Positions 6,631 to 12,886 of a stretch of 12,886 nucleotides of DNA are shown here, piece after piece. The notes beneath the pieces were generated by a model that did no database searches, was not told the DNA's origin, and saw nothing but the letters and a program-made list of their open reading frames with translations. A program made the translations under genes and the position numbers. Within the stretch, counting starts at the first letter, position 1. Each line of letters starts with the position of its first letter. The DNA comes from an uncultured Emergencia sp. (GTDB taxonomy: Bacteria; Bacillota; Clostridia; Peptostreptococcales; Anaerovoracaceae), in NCBI GenBank assembly GCA_937997955.1, contig CALLDR010000029.1:1-12886 (forward strand), written 5' to 3'.

Positions 6631-7926
6631 TTCTTTTTCCGCCGCTTCTATTTTTTTCTCCAGTTCAGCCGTGCGGCTCAGTATACTGTCGCATAAACAA
6701 ATCTGACGACGACAGGATTTCAAATCCCTTCCTATCTCCGCGATCTGCTCTCTAAGGGCTTCCTTACCTTCGGCAGGTGTGCCGATCCTGCGAATCATAT
6801 TTCGATATTCATTTCTTTCAGTGCAAAGTTCTGAAATTTTCCTTTCCAGGCCGCTCCGCATCTGTAGCAAGTCCTCCAGCGTGCTTACATTATTTAACAC
6901 CAGGAACTTCGCTTCATCGGAAAGATTCTTCAGCTTCAGCAGATCATCTCTGTAAAGATAATGTATCATTTTCACACTTTGTTGATACTTTGGCAGATAG
7001 CCCAGCAAATAGCAATAATACAGATACAGTCTCTGCAAGCCGCTTTTCTTCCGAATCTTATCTTTACGTGTCGGCAAGCGATATTGCATTCGCCGCTCTC
7101 TTTGGGGCGGATACCGCTGGCGATTCTTTAACTCGTTTTTCTTTAACCGCCCCAGGATTGCTTCATTCGTGTAATCTTCTCCCATTCTTGCAAGTCGAAT
7201 TGGACGCTGCCAGTTTTTTTGTTTGATAGTCCAATATTTACGCTGTGCATCAAAACTGCATAGGTATCCTTGCTTTTTCAAAATATGCTTCACCTCCTGC
7301 AGATTGCGGCTGCCAGCAAGAGCCTCATCGAATGCTGCCTTTGCAAGATTCAGCCTCGTTGGCTTCCCTGCTTTTTCAGCTTTATAGACTGTCAGGGGCA
7401 CTCTCTTGCCTTGGGGATTCTCTATAACGCTGAGCCCCTGTGTTCTGCAAACTTCATCCGATATACGATGCAACTCGTTCCACTGTTTCTGTCGGCATCT
7501 CTTGCCATCAACGAAAGATACCGAGTTGATGACAAAGTGATTATGGATATGTTCCCGGTCCAAATGCGTTGCAATCACGACCTGATAGGCATCTCCCCAC
7601 AATCGTTGTGCCATTTCCCTCCCTATCTTATGAGCCTGCTCCGGTGTCACCTCTCCTGCTGCAAAGCTTTGATACGCATGATATCCTGCGATGCCATTAA
7701 TGCTATCCTGTTTATTGAACTGCTTTTTGATAAGACGAAATTGCGTACTGGCTACAGCTGGATCACAGTTCAGACCGCTGACGTACATGCCTTTTTCCGT
7801 TTTCATACCGTTTGCGGCATATTCCAGCACGTCTTGAAGAGATATCTCTGTTTTTTGCGGATTTGCAGCATAATCAATCACTGCTTTGATCCGTCCTCTG
7901 ACAGGCCATATTCTCGTTACTGCCAT
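6607..7926 (-). CDS. MOBP-type conjugative relaxase
   Basis: Relaxase/mobilisation nuclease of 439 residues (PF03432-type) that nicks oriT and stays bound to the 5' end of the transferred strand. The N-terminus, MAVTRIWPVRGRIKAVIDYAANPQKT, is typical for the Tn1549-type family (given here as MAVTRIWPVRG followed by IDYAANPQKT). Metal-binding motif III is HLDREHIHNH at 121-130, with H121, D123, H126, H128 and H130. Tyrosines near residue 48 (GMYVSG) and 83-85 (YHAYQS) are candidates for the nicking residue. The C-terminal 100 residues are a charged coiled coil. The frame is open to 7977, but AAGGAGGG lies about 10 bases before the ATG at 7926 and only this start gives the family N-terminus. 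It overlaps MobC by 53 bases. The protein looks complete. Confidence 0.95.
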   Translation of the reverse strand: MAVTRIWPVRGRIKAVIDYAANPQKTEISLQDVLEYAANGMKTEKGMYVSGLNCDPAVASTQFRLIKKQFNKQDSINGIAGYHAYQSFAAGEVTPEQAHKIGREMAQRLWGDAYQVVIATHLDREHIHNHFVINSVSFVDGKRCRQKQWNELHRISDEVCRTQGLSVIENPQGKRVPLTVYKAEKAGKPTRLNLAKAAFDEALAGSRNLQEVKHILKKQGYLCSFDAQRKYWTIKQKNWQRPIRLARMGEDYTNEAILGRLKKNELKNRQRYPPQRERRMQYRLPTRKDKIRKKSGLQRLYLYYCYLLGYLPKYQQSVKMIHYLYRDDLLKLKNLSDEAKFLVLNNVSTLEDLLQMRSGLERKISELCTERNEYRNMIRRIGTPAEGKEALREQIAEIGRDLKSCRRQICLCDSILSRTAELEKKIEAAEKELKKERTL

Positions 7927-8260
7927 GCCAGCTATCCCTCCTTTTATCTGGCTCAAGATACTTTTGCTCAATGGCAAGACGCAATTCCCGCAGTCTACTG
8001 ATTTCTTCCTCCAGCACTACCTCATCTACAAATCCCATAACATGAGCTCTTTGCACCAGCTGGTTAAGACTATTGCCGATTGACGTAATGCCATTCATAG
8101 CATGATAAAATGCCGCGTCCGGTTTTTCTTTCGGCTCGTAGTCCCTAAGCAGCATGCGCAACAGTCCCGCTTCAGATAAACACGTCCGCCGCGCCTTTTC
8201 CTTCAGCAGCCTCTCCTCCTGCTCATTAAGCCATAGCTGTTTTTTGATATTGCGATTCAT
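7874..8260 (-). CDS. MobC-like relaxosome accessory protein
   Basis: Protein of 128 residues that would bind oriT and help the relaxase. The first 45 residues look like a ribbon-helix-helix DNA-binding fold (MNRNIKKQLWLNEQEERLL, then CLSEAGLLRMLLRDY). The middle part, with ITSIGNSLNQLVQRAH, is the conserved MobC (PF05713) helix. The C-terminal tail is polar and is encoded in the overlap with the relaxase start. AGGAG lies 6-7 bases upstream of the ATG. It stands directly after the inverted-repeat region proposed as oriT and before the relaxase, the usual order for mobilisation modules. Confidence 0.87.
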   Translation of the reverse strand: MNRNIKKQLWLNEQEERLLKEKARRTCLSEAGLLRMLLRDYEPKEKPDAAFYHAMNGITSIGNSLNQLVQRAHVMGFVDEVVLEEEISRLRELRLAIEQKYLEPDKRRDSWHGSNENMACQRTDQSSD

Positions 8261-8277
8261 ATAACTCTCCTTTTTTT

Positions 8278-8370
8278 CGAATGGGGTTTCAGGGGGTCGC
8301 CCCTGACAAGCTCTTTTTTTCTCCGCAGGAGTAAAAAAGGTCTGCTTGCTAAGACAACGCAGGCAAGTCA
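8278..8370 (-). other. Candidate origin of transfer (oriT) with three inverted repeats
   Basis: The gap between the DUF3846 gene and MobC holds three inverted repeats. TCAGGGG / CCCCTGA (8289-8295 and 8300-8306) has a 4-base loop. A second palindrome around CTCC-GCA-GGAG (8321-8331) is flanked by matching T7 and A6 tracts (about 8314-8338). A third, CTTGC / GCAAG (8345-8349 and 8363-8367), has a 13-base spacer. Dense inverted repeats directly before mobC-relaxase are the usual form of an oriT. The nick site itself I cannot name. The middle hairpin could instead act as a terminator after the DUF3846 gene. Confidence 0.6.
8289..8306. repeat. 7-bp perfect inverted repeat in oriT candidate
   Basis: TCAGGGG and CCCCTGA are separated by GTCG. 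It is GC-rich and lies about 30 bases before the MobC start; it has no T-tract placed as for a terminator. Probably a relaxase or MobC recognition hairpin. Confidence 0.7.
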
Positions 8371-8380
8371 GAGGTGTGCC

Positions 8381-8788
8381 CTATCTTTCCATCTCGTTAT
8401 GCCGCGGCATGATTTTCTCCGCCACGATCTTCCCGTTGCCTGCAATAGTAAAACGCTCTGGATAAAGAAAGCGTTCCGTATATTTTTTAATTTGACTATC
8501 GCTCAGACTCTGAAACGATTCACTGTAAACGGGCGCATTGCAAATAAAAAAGTTGCCTGCTATGATATCTCCCAGCTGCCCGTTTTCTGCATAGACTGCT
8601 CGGTTCAGTGGTAAGCGCCGCATTTTTCCTTCTTCATTGCATACAATTGCTGCGTCATCATCAAAAGGCATATACACCTCGATGGTTCCTCCCACAAGAC
8701 GCTGCATTTCCGTAAGGTCTTCCTTGATTTCAATCAACTCCGGTTGTTTCATTGGTCTGATATACAGTACCTTCAACTTGTTTTCCAT
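8381..8788 (-). CDS. DUF3846 domain protein
   Basis: Protein of 135 residues matching the DUF3846 pattern: a start VLYIRPMKQPELIEIKEDL, then EMQRLVGGTIEVYMPFDDDAAIVCNEEGK, RLPLNRAVY and LGDIIAGNFFICNAP (quoted in short pieces). These small cytoplasmic proteins are frequent in mobile elements and phages of Bacillota; no biochemical role is established to my knowledge. AAGGAGAG lies about 9 bases upstream of the ATG. The start overlaps the RadC-like gene by 16 bases, so the two are translated from one transcript. It is the last gene before the oriT candidate, a region where anti-defence genes are often found; that role is only a possibility here. Confidence 0.83.
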   Translation of the reverse strand: MENKLKVLYIRPMKQPELIEIKEDLTEMQRLVGGTIEVYMPFDDDAAIVCNEEGKMRRLPLNRAVYAENGQLGDIIAGNFFICNAPVYSESFQSLSDSQIKKYTERFLYPERFTIAGNGKIVAEKIMPRHNEMER

Positions 8789-9294
8789 CGTATTTTTCTC
8801 TCCTTTTCAGCAACTTTTTTTGCTTTTGGTCTATTTCGTGCCCTGCACTCACTCATCATCCCATTTGACAAAAAACTGTAATAGTCCCCCTTTGTTCCGC
8901 AAATTATACTGTCGACAACAGGGATACCCAGAAGATCACCTGCCTCAATTAACTGGCTCGTAAATTCTTTATCCTCTCTTGTCGGAGCAAGGTACCCGCT
9001 GGGATGATTATGTACTAACAAAATTGCTCTCGCATTAGACAAAATACAGCTTTTAAATATTTCTCTGATTTCCACTCCACACATATTCAAAGATCCCAAT
9101 GCTACCAAGTTCAGGTTGATAGGCTTTCCAGTGCCGTTTAGATTTACGACACAAACTGCTTCTCTGTCATACGTAGCCAGCTCTTTTGCCAGTACCTCTA
9201 TTGCTGCCTCGGGATTATTTATACTTTTATCGCTATATAAAGATGGCGCCTCAACCATCCGTATATTGACTACCTGCAATTCATTTGGAGACAT
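8773..9294 (-). CDS. RadC/JAB-domain protein
   Basis: Metalloprotease-fold protein of 173 residues with the RadC JAB (MPN+) domain. The metal site motif is visible as LVHNHPSG followed about 10 residues later by D (H96, H98, S100, D109 when counted from the upstream ATG at 9297), and SCILSNARAILL before it is family-typical. The helix-hairpin-helix segment of long chromosomal RadC is missing, as is common for RadC-like proteins on mobile elements. The tail after residue 150 is strongly basic (RARNRPKAKKVAEKERK), suggesting nucleic acid contact. Two adjacent ATGs exist; GGAG is 7 bases before 9294 but only 4 before 9297, so I use 9294. Function of mobile RadC proteins is unproven; earlier links to repair are doubtful. 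Confidence 0.9.
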   Translation of the reverse strand: MSPNELQVVNIRMVEAPSLYSDKSINNPEAAIEVLAKELATYDREAVCVVNLNGTGKPINLNLVALGSLNMCGVEIREIFKSCILSNARAILLVHNHPSGYLAPTREDKEFTSQLIEAGDLLGIPVVDSIICGTKGDYYSFLSNGMMSECRARNRPKAKKVAEKERKIRWKTS

Positions 9295-9472
9295 CATTCT
9301 GCTCCTCTGGCTGGCGCTGTGCTTTGATCGTTATACGAAGACGGCCGCCCGGCTCTAAACTATGAAAAAGCAGTCTGATCTCCTGCCAGGTATGGGCAAC
9401 TATTTCGTTGTTGTTATCGTGTGCCTCGATCATTCCTAATTTTTCTTCGTAATAATTGTAACAATTCATCAT
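9281..9472 (-). CDS. Small unrecognised protein between toprim and RadC genes
   Basis: Possible protein of 63 residues that I do not recognise. It begins with an aromatic stretch (MMNCYNYYEEKLG) and continues with a segment that looks like a folded unit, NNNEIVAHTWQEIRLLFHSL, then GGRLRITIKAQ and an acidic end. There is no membrane segment. It overlaps the toprim gene end by about 60 bases and the RadC-like start by 14-17 bases, the tight packing of a translated operon. AAAGGA lies 5 bases before the ATG at 9472; other ATGs at 9478 and 9469 are possible. The RadC ribosome site lies inside its last codons. It fills what would otherwise be a 117-base gap in a densely packed block. Confidence 0.6.
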   Translation of the reverse strand: MMNCYNYYEEKLGMIEAHDNNNEIVAHTWQEIRLLFHSLEPGGRLRITIKAQRQPEEQNDVSK

Positions 9473-10340
9473 TAACATCCTTTCCGCAGGCCGGATATTC
9501 CGTCCTGACTATATATTTTGGGGTTAGCTTTTCCTGGATAGTTTTCACTGCTGTATGACCGGCAGTGTCGTTATCCAAATGCAGTACGATTATTTCAGGC
9601 TGGTATTTCATTAAAAAATTTGTAAGACTTGGTATGTTTTTGCCCGCATGTACACCTCCAAGTGACAAACAGTTTATTTCATTCCATTCACCCCCTTCCT
9701 GTTTGACGATAGTCAGATACGATAATGCGTCAATGGCGCTTTCAAAAACGTGCACACTCACCCCCTCCTCATCGCCTACGATCCGAAATGCAAAGTCCTT
9801 TCTGCTCCCTCCGACTTCGCCCATAATTCGATTTTTTCGTATGGAGCGATATGCCGCATAAGCGGCTTTGCCGCTATTCCAGTCATACCCGACAAAAATC
9901 ACATTGTGATAGGGTTCCGCCTCATAAATCAGCTCTTTCCGTATGCACATTTCAATAATTTCCTGATCAATGCCTCTGCCCGCCAAATAGGCCATCGCTT
10001 GCTCATTATTGCGGCAAGCTGCAGGTAGCTGGAATGTCTTCTGTTTTACTTCCGGGTTCGACTCCAGTATCGGAATACCCTTCAAATTCAGCATCTTTTC
10101 AACGGCTGATAAGAAAGGAATTCCCTCGACCAGGATCAGATAATCCAGTGCACTAACCCCGCCTACATGCCTTGACCACCACATCCATTTTCCGTTGGAC
10201 AGTTTAAGGCTATCATGAGACCGCATCTTATAACTGTTTGGCCCCATTCTGATTAATTCGTGGGGAGCATATAGTTGCAGATACGTGAGCAGATCCATTT
10301 CTCTTGCTTTTGCTACAGATTCCTTCGGTATATATGCCAT
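9414..10340 (-). CDS. DUF3991 and toprim domain protein
   Basis: Protein of 308 residues. Residues about 1-110 form the DUF3991-type region, which resembles the zinc-binding start of DnaG-like primases but without clear paired cysteines (KLSNGKWMWWSRHVGGVSALD, quoted only to show the conserved WWS..GG.. core). Residues about 190-290 form a toprim fold: E200 in VHVFESAIDALSYL and D256/D258 in VLHLDNDTAG, the expected acidic catalytic residues. A role in primer synthesis or DNA processing of the element is plausible but not shown. GAAAGGTG lies upstream of the ATG, and the start comes 6 bases after the DUF5688 stop, so the two genes are co-transcribed. Confidence 0.88.
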   Translation of the reverse strand: MAYIPKESVAKAREMDLLTYLQLYAPHELIRMGPNSYKMRSHDSLKLSNGKWMWWSRHVGGVSALDYLILVEGIPFLSAVEKMLNLKGIPILESNPEVKQKTFQLPAACRNNEQAMAYLAGRGIDQEIIEMCIRKELIYEAEPYHNVIFVGYDWNSGKAAYAAYRSIRKNRIMGEVGGSRKDFAFRIVGDEEGVSVHVFESAIDALSYLTIVKQEGGEWNEINCLSLGGVHAGKNIPSLTNFLMKYQPEIIVLHLDNDTAGHTAVKTIQEKLTPKYIVRTEYPACGKDVNDELLQLLRRKIRNDRGTR

Positions 10341-10346
10341 TTGATT

Positions 10347-11279
10347 TCACCTTTCTTTCTCGTGCTTCATCAACTCAGTAGATATAAACATCCTCCCCGT
10401 CTCTCTCTGATATGTATAAACTTGGTCGCTCAGATAATCTGCTGGCTTTATCACACTCTGGTTAGCATCGTGTAATATATGCTGCAGATCTTTGGCACAC
10501 AATCTTCCTCCTTTTTTTATCAACATGACTTCATGCAAGGATGATGGGATTATATAGTAATCCCCATTAAATTTTTCGCCTAATTCCTTTAGTACACCAG
10601 GTATTATTATCGTTCCTGCTCCAAAAGCCATGTCTTCATTTGATAAACAATACACCTCGTCAAAATTCAGCGGTTCCCTACTAAAATAGCCGCCATGTTC
10701 TGGGACATCTTTCGCGATAAATTCACTTGGTCTTGGCACAAAAAGGCAAGGTGACATTAGCGAGTTTTCCATAGCGGCTATATCAAGTTCTTCCAGACTC
10801 ATTCCCCAATTACGAGCCATGTCATGAGTCACCCTTACGCTTTTCGTATCAGAAATCCGGACATAATAGATTTTTGCTAGATCAAGCACACATAAATGAG
10901 GTGAGGTCCTAAGGATCTCCCTATTCTTGTGCCGATTGACCAATCGATATGTAATATTCTTCTTTTGATCTATAGGAGGAATATCATCTATATCTATTCT
11001 ATCTGTCAATTCCTTACTTGCCTTTTCGTATTTTGACGCAAAACGGCTTAAAACTTCATTTACAGAATCCCCTTTCTGCAATTCCTGATACAGTTCTTCC
11101 AAATATATGATCGGTGCAACAGATACATTGTCCTTTTTCAAACAGACGCCATGCAATTTCGGTCCGTTAATTTTTAATACTTCATGCAATTCTACCCGAC
11201 TTGTACCATATTCTTCCGGCGACATAAACTCCATTACATGCGTTAGAAAATACTTTTGAAACTCGTCAAAATTCATCAT
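10347..11279 (-). CDS. DUF5688 family protein
   Basis: Protein of 310 residues resembling the DUF5688 family found on Clostridia mobile elements. Family-like segments are the start MNFDEFQKYFL, the VCLKKDNVSVAPIIYLEELY part near residue 50, and the later ITYRLVNRHKNREIL and DLAKIYYVRI. The C-terminal part contains SLHEVMLIKKGG and LQHILHDANQS. I see no membrane segment and no catalytic motif; function is unknown. The frame is open to a TTG at 11285, but AAGGAG (11289-11294) is 9 bases before the ATG at 11279, which is the better start. The start lies 23 bases after the adhesin terminator, so there is no room for its own promoter. The gene is visibly more AT-rich than the adhesin gene upstream. 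Confidence 0.8.
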   Translation of the reverse strand: MMNFDEFQKYFLTHVMEFMSPEEYGTSRVELHEVLKINGPKLHGVCLKKDNVSVAPIIYLEELYQELQKGDSVNEVLSRFASKYEKASKELTDRIDIDDIPPIDQKKNITYRLVNRHKNREILRTSPHLCVLDLAKIYYVRISDTKSVRVTHDMARNWGMSLEELDIAAMENSLMSPCLFVPRPSEFIAKDVPEHGGYFSREPLNFDEVYCLSNEDMAFGAGTIIIPGVLKELGEKFNGDYYIIPSSLHEVMLIKKGGRLCAKDLQHILHDANQSVIKPADYLSDQVYTYQRETGRMFISTELMKHEKER

Positions 11280-11300
11280 TCTCAATTACTCCTTCCCATA

Positions 11301-11334
11301 AAAGAGCAGCTGACAAGTAAACATCAGCTGCTCT
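11301..11334 (-). terminator. Terminator-like hairpin after the adhesin gene
   Basis: An 11-bp perfect stem (AGAGCAGCTGA with TCAGCTGCTCT) closes a 10-base loop, and the minus-strand transcript continues into a short run CTCTTTTATGG. It begins 12 bases after the adhesin stop. The T-run is short, so termination may be partial. Confidence 0.75.
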
Positions 11335-11345
11335 AACATGATTGC

Positions 11346-12886
11346 CTATTTTCTTTTCCTTAATGCAATGAGGCAAGTTATGCCTATAAGCCCTATTGCG
11401 ATGATAAGAATATATATCCACATACTGGTTCCATCGCCAGTCTCAGGATAATCTGGATTTTCTGGCGCAGCTGGTGTATCAGGCTGGGCAATCTTGACCG
11501 TCTGGTCTTCATCACTGATGTCACAGTGGCCGCCAACGACCTTTCCATCCAGATACAGGGTTTCAAAGACGACGGTGGTCTTTCCGTACAGCTCCGCCTG
11601 CTTGAAACCGAATACCATCTTCACGGTTCCGTTTGCTTTCTCCGGCGTAAAGCTCTTCTCTGCTGTAATCTGTTTGCCATCTACAAGAACCGGTTCGCCG
11701 GTCTCTTTATCCATCAATACGCCTTTCACCGTGTACGTCTGGCCCGGAATCAGATTCTTGTACGTTACGTTGTCTTCAATGACGCCGGTGGCCGTGTTGG
11801 CCGCGCTGGTCCTGAACTCCGGAAATCTGACAGTCTGATCTTTGTCCTTGATGTCCTTGTGGACCGCCACGGTCTTGCCGTCATATTTCAGCGTCTCAAA
11901 TACCACGGTAGTCTTTCCCGCAAGGGCAGATGCATCCAATGTAAAGGTCAGCTCTACATGGCCGTTTTCTTCGGTCGGGGTAAAGTTCTTCGTTGCCGTT
12001 ACCTTTTTCCCATCGACTAAGAGCGCTTTGCCGGTTTCCTTATCCATCAGCGTACCACTCATCGTATACTCCTTACCTGGGATCAGGTTCTCGTAGCTTA
12101 CTTTGTCGATGATGGTCACTTTGCTGTCAGCGTTAGCGATATGGTCATTCGTATCGCTGTCCGTCGCGTTGGTCTTGATCTCCGGGAAGTCCACGGTCTG
12201 GCCTTCGTCGGTCAGATCCTTGTGTTCTGCCGTCGGCTTATCCTCCGGCGTATCCGGCTTGCCATCCTTGTCGGTATCGATGTTCTTATACAGCTCCTCG
12301 AATACAACGGTGCTGGTGCCTGCCAAGGCGGATCCGTCAAAGGTAAACTCCATGTCCACGGTGCCGCTGGATTTCTCCGGCGTAAAGACCTTTGTTACCG
12401 TAATCTCTTTGCCTCCCACCGTAATCGTCTTGCCGGTCTCTTTGTCCATCAAAGTACCCTTCAGGGTATATTCCTGACCAGGGGTCAGGTTATAGTAGCT
12501 GACCGTATCGATGATGGCCACTTTATCGTCCGCATAGGAGATGTGATCGCCGGTCTCGCTGTCCTTCGCGGTCGTGCGGATGGCCGGTATAGTCGGCGTC
12601 GGTGTGCCCGGCGTTGTCGGAGTTCCCGGCGTATCCGGCAGGCGGTCATTTTTCACTTTATTTACGGTGATATTCAGGACGCCCGCGCTGGTGTTGTTTC
12701 TGGCATAGGTCTTGGCCGTCGTATTCTTCAGGTCGACCAGCCTCATCAGCGGCAGGTTCAGCGCTGTCACAGTCGTGCCGTCTACAGTCAGAACAGATTC
12801 TGTATCCAGATTCTTGTCAACTTCGCCGGAGGCGGACATGTTGAACTGCCCGGACTTGTCCAGCGTCACGGTAAAGGTCGCGCCGT
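11346..12886 (-). CDS. VaFE / T-Q ester-bond repeat surface-anchored protein, C-terminal part
   Basis: Gene open at the right edge; the frame continues beyond it, so the N-terminus is missing and the GTG at 12869 is only an internal codon. Counted from there, 507 residues are visible: an N-terminal beta-rich part (1-77), a Pro/Thr linker (78-95), three tandem repeats (97-230, 231-351, 352-461), a short Pro-rich stretch, and a cell-wall sorting signal of YPETG (474-478), a hydrophobic helix and an RKRK end. Each repeat has TVVFE (the VaFE motif), a GTLMDKETGK-like core, His-Asp, and DQTV or GQTV. Such domains form internal Thr-Gln ester bonds and make stiff, protease-resistant stalks. A sortase outside the window would anchor it. 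Likely an adhesin or pilin-like protein aiding cell contact in conjugation; that role is inferred. Confidence 0.93.
   Translation of the reverse strand, partial: GATFTVTLDKSGQFNMSASGEVDKNLDTESVLTVDGTTVTALNLPLMRLVDLKNTTAKTYARNNTSAGVLNITVNKVKNDRLPDTPGTPTTPGTPTPTIPAIRTTAKDSETGDHISYADDKVAIIDTVSYYNLTPGQEYTLKGTLMDKETGKTITVGGKEITVTKVFTPEKSSGTVDMEFTFDGSALAGTSTVVFEELYKNIDTDKDGKPDTPEDKPTAEHKDLTDEGQTVDFPEIKTNATDSDTNDHIANADSKVTIIDKVSYENLIPGKEYTMSGTLMDKETGKALLVDGKKVTATKNFTPTEENGHVELTFTLDASALAGKTTVVFETLKYDGKTVAVHKDIKDKDQTVRFPEFRTSAANTATGVIEDNVTYKNLIPGQTYTVKGVLMDKETGEPVLVDGKQITAEKSFTPEKANGTVKMVFGFKQAELYGKTTVVFETLYLDGKVVGGHCDISDEDQTVKIAQPDTPAAPENPDYPETGDGTSMWIYILIIAIGLIGITCLIALRKRK
11349..11450 (-). other. 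Sortase sorting signal (YPETG, helix, RKRK)
   Basis: Residues 474-507 of the adhesin fragment: YPETG, a polar GDGTSM link, a hydrophobic stretch of about 20 residues and a basic end. The first position is Tyr rather than the Leu of LPXTG. The DNA encoding it is more AT-rich than the repeats before it. Confidence 0.85.
11487..11816 (-). repeat. VaFE / T-Q ester repeat 3 (shortened)
   Basis: Residues 352-461. It keeps the candidate ester-bond residues T354, D366, E435, H448 and Q456, but the loop that in repeats 1 and 2 reads about DHI-A-D-KV is reduced to ATGVIEDNV. It also carries a single Cys after the His (HCD). Confidence 0.8.
11817..12179 (-). repeat. VaFE / T-Q ester repeat 2
   Basis: Residues 231-351, the most regular copy. 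Candidate ester-bond residues are T233, D255, E325 (TVVFE), H337 and Q345. Protein and DNA similarity to repeats 1 and 3 is clear around GTLMDKETGK and FTP-E. Confidence 0.85.
12180..12581 (-). repeat. VaFE / T-Q ester repeat 1 with inserted acidic loop
   Basis: Residues 97-230. Candidate ester-bond residues are T99 or T100, D121, E191, H216 and Q224. Between the VaFE strand and His it has a longer loop than the other copies, including DTDKDGKPD (198-206), which looks like a DxDxDGxxD calcium-binding loop. Confidence 0.85.

Noticed and set aside
7270..8001. A 243-codon plus-strand open frame opposite the relaxase and MobC
   Set aside because: It lies antisense to a relaxase with clear motifs, has no good ribosome site, and its translation (Cys/Leu/Ile-rich) looks like a complement shadow.
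8311..8340. The T7-CTCC-GCA-GGAG-A6 palindrome as a simple terminator
   Set aside because: It could terminate, but it sits between two other inverted repeats just before mobC, so I list it as part of the oriT candidate instead.
11526..12020. A 164-codon plus-strand open frame opposite the adhesin repeats
   Set aside because: It mirrors the repeated coding DNA of the adhesin, so length comes from codon bias and repetition; no family resemblance.
1..12886. CRISPR arrays, tRNA or rRNA genes, and insertion sequences
   Set aside because: I found no regularly spaced repeats, no cloverleaf-like sequence and no transposase; the only tandem repeats are the coding repeats of the adhesin.

Overview
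The window is a stretch of a conjugative element (an integrative and conjugative element of the Tn1549 / Clostridioides CD1110-CD1115 type) from a low-to-mid GC Bacillota bacterium, probably a gut Clostridia or Erysipelotrichia relative. The organism type is inferred from strong AGGAGG-like ribosome binding sites, the conjugation gene families (CD1110 VirB4, CD1112 VirB6, Maff2, CD1115 VirD4, PcfB) and a Gram-positive cell-wall sorting signal. Every supported gene lies on the minus strand, so the genes are read from the right end of the window to the left.

From right to left (direction of transcription): (1) a wall-anchored adhesin or pilin-like protein, cut by the window edge, with three VaFE / T-Q ester-bond repeats and a YPETG sorting signal, followed by a hairpin terminator; (2) an accessory block of DUF5688 protein, DUF3991-toprim protein, a small unrecognised overlapping ORF, a RadC/JAB protein and a DUF3846 protein; (3) a 120-base intergenic stretch with three inverted repeats, the best oriT candidate, directly before MobC and the MOBP-type relaxase; (4) a nucleotidyltransferase (MNT) gene with its own promoter, followed by a broken HEPN remnant and a terminator; (5) PcfB, an ArdC-like protein and the VirD4 coupling protein; (6) an AbrB-PIN toxin-antitoxin cassette with its own promoter and terminator; (7) the start of the membrane-channel block: Maff2, VirB6/TrbL-like, PrgI-like and the N-terminus of VirB4, cut by the left edge.

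Functionally, MobC and the relaxase would process oriT, PcfB and VirD4 would bring the relaxosome to the channel, and Maff2, VirB6, PrgI and VirB4 would build the type IV secretion channel. The adhesin could help contact between cells. The two toxin-antitoxin-type modules are wedged between conserved transfer genes and each ends in an intrinsic terminator. A third terminator follows the adhesin gene. At all three places the next transfer-module gene starts within about 20-60 bases, with no convincing promoter in the gap, so downstream expression appears to need read-through or antitermination.

Most of the window is recognisable conjugation machinery. The points most worth a second look are the eroded MNT-HEPN locus, the repeated terminator-then-RBS layout, the oriT candidate, and the unassigned small proteins beside it. 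No intergenic stretch exceeds 300 bases.
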